Shown: positions 11,801 through 23,800 of the stretch, piece after piece
How positions within the stretch are numbered: position 1 is the first letter of the stretch
How the letters are laid out: every line of letters begins with the position of its first letter
Assembly: GCA_905147135.1 (NCBI GenBank)
Contig: LR990054.1
Location: 18,203,001 to 18,267,000 of the forward strand
Source: Blastobasis lacticolella
Lineage: Eukaryota; Arthropoda; Insecta; Lepidoptera; Blastobasidae
DNA length: 64,000 nt
Direction: 5' to 3'
Translations under genes and position numbers: made by a program
The notes under the pieces: generated by a model
The model's database searches: none
Seen by the model: only the letters and a program-made list of their open reading frames with translations
What the model was told of the DNA's origin: nothing

Positions 11801-14800
11801 TGGAGCGCGCAGGAGTAGTCTGGGACAACGTGGCATCATTAGTCGTCATACTATTTCTTTAACTAAACCAGCGTATTGTGAACTACCAAAGATAAAAACA
11901 CGCCTCACACAGAGAGGTCGACTTAACTGACCCAGATGTTGAATGGGACATTCAAAAAAGCTCAACTTGCATAATGCTAGCCTTTAATAGGGGCTGGCGT
12001 GATTTCGCTCGCCAGGTAGCGCCACCGGTAAGGCCCTGGCACTCTCAAAATAACGACGTATATATTGGCTATCATCCCACTTAAGCGTTTGAAACTGATA
12101 AATCTGACAACAGGACCTCACGACCCTACTAGTGGAATTTGATGCACGTTTATCCCCAAAGGATGCTTAGAATTTTTTTAATACTACGCAGTGAGAAACA
12201 AGCAGACAGCCTACCTGATGGTAAGCGGTAACAGTCGCCTTTAACATCTAAGATTCATGCATTTAGTAATTGCGCTGGCTACCTTATCCTTCAATCTAGA
12301 CAATGCAAGCATTGTTGCTTGGCGGCAGAAATAGATAAGGCGGTGGTACTCACGTATAGTAGTAGAATATTTGATACCGAGTCGTATAAAAGTGCTGCCA
12401 TGTACCAACCAATGACTTTTATCCGGGTTATGTACGGGTTTAACGTTAGATTAGTATGGTAGCACTTAAGCAAATAATAACTGGCGTTTAATGTTGATCC
12501 ATTCGTTCTGAGGCAATGAATGATGACAGTCACACATATGGTTTGCCATACAACAACAACAGTCCCCTATAATAGTCAAGATATTATAATAATGTTTTAG
12601 TCGTTAGAGCGCGCCATCAATAGGAATTGTTAGGAAGCTAGATTTGAAAACTGCACATTCTCGGCAGCCAAATCCTAGGTCATGGTCAAGGGACCCCGGG
12701 CACGCGAGGAGACAACCGGGACATAAACGCCAAGATGATTATCATAGTCTCTGCCTACCCCACCTGTGGGACACAGGCGTGAGCTTTATGTGTGTATGAT
12801 TATTACGTAACTTACCAACAATAAGCCTCTCGTCGTCCGGCAGGTAATTGAACAGTCGTTTGAAGTCGTCGCTCTTATTCTTGTAGGTCGGATATAGAGA
12901 GTTGTACCAGCTCTTCTTCTTCGCCCGCAGCGCCCCCGCGGCCCCCGCGCCCCCCGCCCCCGCCACGCCCCCCGCGCCCGCGGACCCCGCCGACCCTGCG
13001 GACCCCGCCACGCTCACGCTGTCGCGACTCGGCGCGGCGCCTTGGAACTGGAAGGGTTTTTACGTTTAATATTAGGTCTGAAGCCTATGAAGTTTTTTTT
13101 TTGGAAATAGAAAAATGGAAAGTGGTCACCGCCGCCTATGGACACCAGCAACACCAGGGGAGTCACCAATGTGTTGCCCGCCTCTGAAGAGACCTCTAAT
13201 ATACCTCTTGAACGATCTCATGCCATAGTTCAAAGGAAACGTTTAATATTAGGTCTGAAGCCTATGAAGTTTTTTTATGTTATACGGCAGACAAACAGGC
13301 AAGCGGGCCACCTGACGGAAAGTGGTCACCGCCGCCTATGGACACCAGCAACACCAGGGGGGTCACCAATGCGTTGCCCGCCTCTGAAGAGACCTCTAAT
13401 ATACCTCTTGAACGATCCCATGCCATAGTCCAAAGGAAACACTGAGGTAGCCTGTTTGTGTGCCATTATTTATTTAACAGTTTATTGTGCACAGGAAATA
13501 CATAGTGATTAACTATCAAAATGACGAAAATTCTCCATGAAACGGTAGCAATCTCTAGTAAAATGTATTTCGAATTGACCGCCAAAATTGAGATTTTTAA
13601 ACCGCTACGCAGTCGGTCCGACACTGCGTGAGCTACGCGTGCAGACAGACACCGCCCATATTCTGGGCATGTCTGCTTTTTCATGCCCTCGGAAACTTAG
13701 TGATATAGGTATTTACATTTTCTTTTGTTACGAAGAAAATGATACTAGCTAGACAATATAATAAACCAATGAGGAGTTTTCCAGTAGGTATTGTCAATTG
13801 GTTTCAAAAAGCATAAATAGATGGCGCTCATACAATTTTGGTAATTTTTTACCAAAAGGTTTAACGAAATGTATTTTAATACAAACCTTTTATATTTGTA
13901 TTGCGTCCATTCTTGATCCTAGTGTCCATGAAACGAATTAACTCAGTCAAATTGATGTTTGTTCTGTTTATAATAATTCATTACAACCTCTAAAATGGTT
14001 GAAAACGATTGATAATTACAATATTATCCAAAACAACGTATCCAGTGTTTATATCCTCTTTGCTTAGAATCTATTTCAAGCGATTATCAATTACCAAAAT
14101 TGTCGGGGCGCCATCTAGGGAGTGGTTAGAAATGCTTTAGATACATATTGGAAAACTGCTCATTAATCAAAAATAAAAATAATTTTACATTACCAAACTG
14201 TTATTCTGCACAGAGTGATAGCATGTGTAAACACAAAAGAAAGCATAATATTTTGGATAAGTATCCTCTGGGCGGGATGAGCTCACTCCATCCTGCATCA
14301 TTCACCTAATCTTTGTTTTCAAACTAAGTGTTAAGCACAACGCCATCTAGTGGCAAATATGTAACCAATAATGTTACTTAATAATTTCGTAGATGTCGCT
14401 AGTTGCTATAGATTCTTATATTATTGTCATACTAGTTAAGGGCAAAAGCCCATGTGAAATAACTAAAAAGGGGCTTTTAAACGGGCAACATTTTTATTGA
14501 AATATGGGTATGCAACATAGTGGCCAGCTTTCCGACAACCTTTGCCAGCCAGTTTCAACCTCACTCTGTTGTAGCAAAGTACACCCTTTCCTTAAAGTTG
14601 ACCATGAGAGATGACAACATTGCAGCCACAATGACACTAGTACCAAGCATTTAATACCACTGTAACGCGTTTCGTTACCGTATTTAGTGGTAAATGTTAA
14701 TTCTCTTTTTTGCCACAACTCTGTGCTATCATTTTAGTCTATAGAATCAAGACTGCGGTGACTGCTTACCATCCCACCGCAATCTTGTATACCACCTTAT

Positions 14801-17800
14801 TGCTATAAACAAAGGAAAAAAAAAAAAAAAAAAAAAGAATTACAAAAGGGTCATACCTTAGGCGGGTCTGTGCGTATCCCAGCGGAGGCGGGCGCGGAAA
14901 CTGAGGCGGGCGCGGCGTCGGGCGCGGGCGAGGGCGCACGCGCGCAGTCCGCCGCCGCCTCGGGCGCCTGTACCGACGACGCCTCTATAAGACCCCCCTC
15001 ACAGAAATCCTATAGAATTGGGCGGCGTTGTAAACGGGCGAAAACAAAAAATAACATAAACGTAAAAATAATAGGGAAGACAAAATCAACGGAAAGAATC
15101 AAAGGAATCAAATTAAATATACCCCGGTAACAAAAGTGACTCTTTAATCAGTTGACATTTCCAACATTACACTCTCAACTAGTTTTCTATGTCAATTGGT
15201 GGACAAACAGCGGGCCCCATGATGGAAAGTGCCACCGCCTATGGGCATTAACAACACCAGGGTTATCACCAACGCGTTGCCAACCTCTGAAGCCCCGGGA
15301 CATGTTACTTTGACAGCAAATAAGCAATAATAAGATCTTAATTAATAAACAAAAAACAATATAGGAGAAGTCATGTGATGCAGTTTATGAGCTGTTGTGC
15401 GATTGTATATAGGAGGTTAGGAAATCCAGATGTCAAGACGACATCTAGTTAATTAGCGGAACAGACACGAAGATAACCCACCTTACGGACACCATAACTC
15501 ACGCTTAATTTACGATTCAAGCCCTTTGGTCTTAAGCAACATAAATACAAAACGGGATCGTAGTCGCCTTGAGAAAAACGTCGATAGGCTTTGTATCCGC
15601 TGATCCTGGGATCAGATTGACTTGGATACGCATTCCGGCGATTTGTGGCTGCCTGGCTGACTGCAGCTCTATGCCTAAAGCCGCACTGGTTGGCAATCTT
15701 ATACTTCATATCGGAAGACTAAGCCACACAACTGAAGCACTATTTGAAATATGAGTATTGAAATGGATAACGCGGAGGTATCCACCCAAACTCCCCGGGG
15801 GTGATAGAGGCTTACTACTGGTACAAATATGAGTAGTTTTGTCGAGTTTGGTGCGCGTGAGTCAGCATCCGATCTCACCTCGCGCATACGTAGCAAGGCT
15901 ATGAACTCGGTAATGACTTCACGATGTAATTTCAGCACGCATATCATATCAAATCGTAAATCGTATCGATCGGTGTTCGTTTGAATTAAAAACAAAACTT
16001 TCGAGTATTTTGAAAATAATTTCGACGTTAGCAAGTGAGGCGAGAAATGAGCAATATCTACATGGGAGTTAATGTAAGTATATAGTGAGTAGATAGGATT
16101 AACATAATTTATAGGTTAGGGACGTACGGGTTCTCGAGGGGCGACTATGCAAGCATAAAAATGAAAGTGCAGCATAAAATATCCCCAGGCCCCAAGGAAT
16201 CACTGCTGGGCAGCTGGGCATAGGCCTTCCCCAAAGATCACCACAAAGGCCGGTCCTGTGCCGTCCGCCCTCATCCAAGTCCTTACCATAATCACCTCTA
16301 ACCTTGCCACTCGAGAACTTTACTGTCCCAGCAGAAATTTCTTCTGCGAGCAATTTTATGTGCCCTGCCCCATTGCCACCTGTGCCCGCCAATTATTCAG
16401 GCTTTATCGGTCAGGCTGCAAGTCTCATCATTTCTGATTCGATCCGAACAGCCCTTACATTGCATTTTCGGTAACAGTGAGTTTTCTTATGCCCCATAGC
16501 CTTAAGTCGACGACATAAAGACTGAAATACCTTGTCATTCTCCACGACTAAATCGGGCGGGTCCGAGGCGGCGCGCGGCGACGGCGACGGCGACCGCGAG
16601 ACATTCCTGTAAAGAAACACGGGTGGTATGTTAATACAACGTATACTCCTCCAACGAATCATCACCCTAGGGTTGAAGTTCGGTTGCTTGCATGTTATAA
16701 AGCAACACAGACGATTTTCCCTTGTACTGTATATACTGACAATCAACACTCTACTTTAGCGATATTTTGGTGACACGACAAATTTTGTCGAAACTGATAC
16801 AATTTTCTCGGCCTGCCTGTATAGAAGTCAGCCTATCAAGCTACCCACCACCGTATATAAAATGAGCTAACATCATTATGAATGCGCGTATAAACCCAAG
16901 ACAGAAACAGTCCAAACAGGTTAGATTGAGGCGCTGCCTTCTGTACGTGTACCACGGTAGGTTACAAAGTTTAGAGATCACAGGTGTGTTTTTGTTGTTC
17001 ATATTATTAGCCGTTTCCCAACCAGCACCCGCAACAGAGCTCGCGCTGCAGGAGACCCTTTGTTTCCTTCTCTCAATACTAATATGAAAGAGATAGCAGC
17101 GAGACGGCAAGCGCAGTATGCAACTTATCGCAATAAAATAAATATGGCTTGTTGTCAGTAGGTAGACTAAACAATTCTATTATCATATCTAACTGGCACA
17201 ATTTTCTACAAACTGCTACCTACTGTTCCGACTGCAGTCCTAGATACTTATCAAGACACTTAGGTGTGTCTGCACTTAGGAATTTATATTAGATCTTAGG
17301 ACATACATTAAACTTTTTAAAATTCACTAATCACCGCAAGAAAGAGGTCCCGGGTCCCGGTTCGATTTTCGACCAGGCATGAAAATGATGAATTTTAATT
17401 TCTGATTCGGGTCAGGGTGTTACTGTGCATGAATGTATTTCAAATACAATAAGCATGGATTTGAAAGGTATATAAGTAGTATTTCAGTTATAAAGCACCT
17501 GTAGCTTTGCTTAGTGTGGGCGCTAGATGGCGCTGTGTGAATTTGTACAAGCATATATTGATTTATTTATTATCGACCCGCCCAGGCTTCGCACGTGTTT
17601 TCTCGGCTTTTCTTTACTATAATATATAATAAATACTCTAACTGATGATAATAACCGCATCAAAATCCGTCGCGTATTTTAGGAGGAGTTAGCGGAAATA
17701 CATACAGACAGAGCGGAAAGCGACTTTCAATATATCCTATAGTATAGATTACCAACAGTCGGTAATAGGTCCATTTTTTAATTGAGCAGACAAATCGGAC

Positions 17801-20800
17801 CTCTGAATCAGTAGAAATTGAAGAGTAACTTTCAATAACCCCTGGCCCTGATAAAACAGTAGGCAATAACGAAAAAATGGCACCCGCTGGCTAAAAACAT
17901 CCTATCTAGGCCCGCGTAGGTATTATGTGCACGTACGACTCCAAAGGAAATGCCGGGGCGATAGTGCTATCTCTGTGTACAGCAACATAGGCCGCTGGCG
18001 CCACATCTGTCGCTTCCAAATAGGACGTGGACTGACGCGGTAAATACACACGAGTGTACGACTTTTACACGTGTACGAGTGTAGAGTGACGTGTGAGAGC
18101 GCCAGTGGCCTAGTAGTTAAGGTGTCCGACTCGTAAGTGCGAGGTTCCCGGTTCGAGTCCCAGTGCCGAAATGTACCCATAACTCTTTTCTGAGTTATGA
18201 ACATTAGTTGGACACTAACTAATGCTATTACGGTGAGGGAAATCACCGTGATCAAGGCGACTGAATGTGTAACCATGATCCAATCGGGTCAGGATCCCTT
18301 GTCAACAGGGTCACGGAGGTCAGATGGCAATCGCTTCACTGTAATTACCTGATCTGCAAAATCCTGGATCATTATCAATGCGGAACCCGGGCTCTCGTGT
18401 GCGAAAACATAATCGGGACATAAACGCCAAGATGGTTATTTTTTGTAGAGTTACCTAATGCCAAATTATATTTTAGACATTTCGTTCGTTTTGACTAAGA
18501 TGAAGGGTAAAGCAGCGCCTCTTAGATAGATAAATTGTTTATTGCTCACACAAGATAATTAAACTAAAAAAACATAACTAGTTGTGAGCAAAGGCGGCCA
18601 TATCGCTGCAACCGATCTCTACCTTCTCCTCTCTACTTGGATACGGAACGTCATAAAAATTTATTTATAGGTATGTACTAATATTGGAAGGACGTGAAGG
18701 AAAACGTTGACGCCGGTAGTTATACGAATTTTAAGTAACTGCCTGACCGACCGCTGTCGGAAAACCTTCGACAATCTACATATAATGAAATCGTCGAGAG
18801 CTCTCGTCATAAAAAAATATTTATAGGTATGTACTAATATTGGAAAGACGTGAAGTAAAAAGTGAACGCCGGTAGTTATACGAATTTTAAGTAAAAGCCT
18901 GACCGACCGCTGTCGGAAAACCTTCGACAATCTACATATAATCAAATACAGTTCCTAAACTGCTGAACCGATTTTAATGAAACCAAACGAAGAAGTCGAT
19001 CCATCGGTTCGGGCGCTACGATGCTAAAGAAAGACACACAGATGCACAGGTAGACACGTAAAATGCACAACACCTCTCGTTTTGCGGGGTTAAAAAGCCA
19101 TAAAGTGACATTAATTTAGGCAATTTAACGTCCAGGCGCAAATTGTCCGCTTTGCCAACTTTCGCATTATGTCGAGTATATGTCGACTATATAATGTCGA
19201 CTCGGCAGTGCATTGTTGGTATAGGCTATACGGCCTACTTTTAAATACCGAGAAAATGTATTGTGTATTTCAACGGTTAATTATGGGTTCAGAGTCCCGA
19301 ATACTACGTGGGCCCAAAAGCTAGTATGTCATCATCATCACAGGCCGTAACAGTCCACTGCAGGACTTTAGGGCCTCTCCTACGAAAGGGGAGATTATTG
19401 CCATAATCTCCACGATTGGCAGGCGGGTTGGAGATCGCAGTGTTTAAATATAACAATGGAAAATGCTGCTGCCCATTTTCCAAATTACGGAGACTCTTGA
19501 TCTTTTGCCTCGAAAACATTAGTCGCCTTGTACGACACCCACGAGTGTAAGGGGTTGGTGCTATTCTACTCTGCCGGACACCACACGGCCAAAACCTAGT
19601 ATGTATATCTAGAAACCAAACCATAAAAAGAAAAGCAATAAACAGGTTTACCGCCCATTAACCGCGTGTAATTTCTTACAGTTATCGTTCGCTACAATTA
19701 AAAACGCGTTAACAATGGCTCTGAAACCACGATAGGTGGGTATTGCATGGCGTGGATGTAGCAGAATAGATGCTTAGGTATATTTATACAACTATGTACT
19801 AGCGGTCCCTCGAGCGTCGGTGGCCAAGAGGTAGAGGTTCGAACCCCAGTACCGCCATATACCAATGTCTCTTTTCTAAGTTATGTACATTAGTTGAATA
19901 CTAACCGATGCTTTTACGGTGACGAAAAACATCGTGATGAACCCTGCACGTTCAGGCGACTGAATGTGTAACCATGATGCAATCTGGTCAGGTTCCCCAG
20001 TTAACAGGGTCATGGAGGTCAGATGGCAGACGTTCCACTGTAATTGCTTGACACCTGACCGGCCAAATCCTGGATTATAGGCGAGACATAAACGCCAGGA
20101 TGATTTTTTTATCGGTCACTCGAGTTTCATCCGCGTTCAATCCCAAAACTCTGCTGCCTCTGCCGGGATCCTATTCCATTTCCGGAACATAAAAGTTCCT
20201 TACGACAATCGAGCTCAGGGAAAGGCAGTGGACCAGCGTGCTAACCATTGTAACAGCCTAACAGTGGCATTCACCCGCTGCCAAGTGCTCGTGCTTACGC
20301 AATGCCCCGCAACCTCAACAATACCTCTCTCCATTTCGCCAACTATTGCTCCCATCCCTCTAAAACTGCCGATGACTGCCGACTGCAACTTATTACTCCG
20401 TCGGCTACGACGTAATGTCTTTGCGTAACTAGCAACTAGCTTGCAATAGCCAGCTTTCACGAGCAGAGGTTCAGCTCTGTGCTAGGCAAAGCGACCGTAA
20501 CGACATCGGTCACAACGCCTATCTATGACATAGCCTATTCGTAAAATAAATAATAACGTGTGTAAGAGGGGAATGCAGGGCGACGCAGTACAAACAGCCA
20601 GATACAGGAAACTGTGTTTATTTTATAAAGTATCGGTGTCCGGGAATCCGTCCGCCCGACAGGGTTTTACACAAACTACTATGGTAGTAGACAATTTGGT
20701 TGATCTAAGTAAGAGTGGCGGGTATCCGACTGCTCTTAGTAGAAAGATATACTAGTGTGGTGGATATCGTTCAACGTAGCCGCGAACGATATATGGAAAC

Positions 20801-23800
20801 GCGGGCGCCCACTCGATAGCGCGATGTAGATTTGGGTCAGCGCCATCTAGTGACCGTTGGCGGTACTATGCGTACTACGTTGTTTTGGTGCGTGGTGTTA
20901 CATCTTCTCCCCCTCTGTCCTCGAAGGCGTCCCGACGAGAGAGACAGCACATGGTAGAGTTATTTCTTAGGGCAGCTCCGGCCTCTACTGTTGTCCTGAA
21001 CTTTACGTTGATTGGCTCTTCTCCTAATTGGTTGAATAGGATCAGGCGACCTGATGAGGTCACCGACGTAGGGGGTTAGTGCCGAGGTGCGGAACGTTCC
21101 TATTGAAGAGTCCGGTTCATCTGGTTTGGCCAATACATAGGATGTCGCTCCCTCCCCCTGCACTAAAACTCCCTTGATAGCATGATTATTAGTGCTTAGG
21201 TCAATAAAGATCGGATAGGGTTGCGATGCGTTTGCTTGCCTCGGTACTGGTATTGTGGTGAGATCAACTGGGTCGTTATAAGCCTTATCTTGGGGCTCGT
21301 CCCATGGCCATTGAGCTTTCCTTCCATTGGATAAACAAGCTTAGGTCCTATGCCTACCTTTTCCAGGTCTAAAGTGCTAATTTCAATGTCATCACCCGTG
21401 TATCCAGGAAAAAGATTTACTGATTTGGGTGATAGTTGAGGCTTTTCCTCTTCAATTGCGTGAACTGCGTCTCTGTATATAAATTCCACATGTTCGGGGT
21501 ATCTTCCGTCAAAGACTTTATGGGGTCGTTTGGCGAGATAAGCCAATTCAACCGCTGCGCAATCTGCCGGTTCGACACGCTGCACCCTTGTAGGGTTAGT
21601 TTTAAAGCTTTTGCGCGATTGTGATTCATTTGACACTCCCGGTTGGTCCGTCGACGTCATGTAGACAGGTATAATACTTTCCAGTTCCAGATCGCGTGTA
21701 ATCGATGGTTGATCAACAAACTGCCAGGTAAGCTGTGGCATATTAATAATTATTCCAGCGTCTTGGATAAAACCGACGCCCAACAAGGTTTTATTATCCC
21801 TCGCTTCGGGAAGGACTATAAATGTAGTGGGCACTATGCGATCGCATATTTTAACGGGGACATTCGTGGATAGGATGTTTTGCCGTCGCTTAATACCGTC
21901 GGCCATGGTAACCATCACCGTTTGCTGTGAAAACGGATGACCCCGCCGCTTCAGGTGGGTGTACAGCTGGTAGGACGCAACGCTAGTCTTCGCACAGGTA
22001 TCCACATGAGCTATTCCGGTAACGTCGTATATATTGATCCTGACGATGGGTCTACGTCGAATATCAGTTTTCACATTAATAGAGCAGAAGTCTACGTTAT
22101 GCTCTACTTTTATTTGTTTTGTAGCGATACAAGTGGGGCATTTGCTGCGAATAACTCCGGGCGCGCCACAACCGTAACACGAAAAGGCGGGCCGCGAAAG
22201 TGTAGGTGCGTGCGTAGATGTGTCTGTAGCTCTAACATCTTCCCTAAAGGGTTTAGCTGGCTGTGATCCGTTGTCTCGTTGTCTTTTACTACACTCTTCC
22301 GTAGTGTGACCCATATGCCTACAATATTCGCAACGTTGCTTCTTCGGTTTACTTGCATTGTTATTGGCACCATTGTATGTTGGAACTTCCGTTAGGAGCT
22401 GCTCCACGGCCCTGGCCGAGTCCAACAATTCTTCCAAGGTTTTCACGGAGTTCCGATGCACCTTCTCCCGGATCTGAATACTCAGCTGACCATACAGAAC
22501 ATCCAATTGTTGCACTTCATTCAATCCAGGTGCGGGTAATTGAGCCAAAAGGGCGCGACCTTTAGCTATATAGGTTTCAGTCAACCCGCTAAAAGTTTGC
22601 TTATGCGCAAATATCTCTTGCCAAATCATATAGGCTAGTTTTTTAGGTGCATAGGCATGTCGAAATCGGGTTTCAAATTCGTTCCAGGTGGTGATACCAG
22701 CCTCCACACCCTGCCACCATGTCGAAGCATTTCCCTTGAGTACAAGCGGTAAACTCATTAACGCGTTCGCGTCTGTAATTTTGTAAATGGCTTTGTAGAC
22801 ACTCGTCGAGGACAGAAACTCTTCTACTTGCGTAATATCTCTTGTTCCGTCGTAGGAAAATGGTGCTGTGGCAAAGGAATTGGTGGGTGTTTGAGCTAAC
22901 GCTGCCTGCAACGTCGCTGAGGTAAGTGAATTCACTAGCTGCTCCAGTTGTTCCGAAGACATCGCAACATTGGCCATGTTTACACCTTGCGTTTCCGGGA
23001 GTCTGTTGTTTAATCTGCGTGGCCTCGTCCGCAAAGTAGGTCCTTTAATAGGTGTATCCTCCGAACTCGCCACTTTGACTGCAATTCTTGATAAATTTTT
23101 GGCGTAAGACTCGGGCCCCAACACGTTGTGCGCCAGATGTAAGAGGGGAATGCAGGGCGACGCAGTACAAACAGCCAGATACAGGAAACTGTGTTTATTT
23201 TATAAAGTATCGGTGTCCGGGAATCCGTCCGCCCGACAGGGTTTTACACAAACTACTATGGTAGTAGACAATTTGGTTGATCTAAGTAAGAGTGGCGGGT
23301 ATCCGACTGCTCTTAGTAGAAAGATATACTAGTGTGGTGGATATCGTTCAACGTAGCCGCGAACGATATATGGAAACGCGGGCGCCCACTCGATAGCGCG
23401 ATGTAGATTTGGGTCAGCGCCATCTAGTGACCGTTGGCGGTACTATGCGTACTACGTTGTTTTGGTGCGTGGTGTTACACGTGTAATTATAAACCCAGCT
23501 TTAAAGAATGGCACTGGCAGACTCAACAGAACTGATTGAAAATGAGTTATTAAAATGATGTTATTGTTCTATAGAGAAATAATCCAAAATATTTGTGGTC
23601 TTGACAATGAATGTGGAAATTCAATCATACAGGCCTTTTCACTCCCTTTGTATATGATAAATAAGACTGTTCAACAATATTCTATATTCTCTACCTACCC
23701 TTGAGAGAGTGAATGTATGTGCATCTCTTAAAACAAAATTAACTATTGTTTGAAGTTGAATTGAATGTAAAGTGATATGAAATGTATTTACATATATTTT

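Larger units (their letters stand above)
20561..23479 (-). mobile_element. Young non-autonomous LTR retrotransposon (Gag-protease only)
   Basis: A complete 2919-bp element flanked by the 4-bp duplication CGTG (20557-20560 and 23480-23483). Both LTRs are 342 bp and appear identical by eye, so insertion was recent. On the minus strand each LTR starts TGTAACACC and ends CTCTTACA. A primer-binding-like site (TGGCGCACAACG) directly follows the 5' LTR at 23124-23137. A polypurine tract (CAGAGGGGGAGAAGA) precedes the 3' LTR at 20903-20917. The only long frame is Gag plus protease; no reverse transcriptase, RNase H or integrase is present, so it needs a partner element for enzymes. The 4-bp duplication and Gag type suggest the Gypsy group. 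It sits inside a GRAMD1 intron in the same orientation as the gene. Confidence 0.92.
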
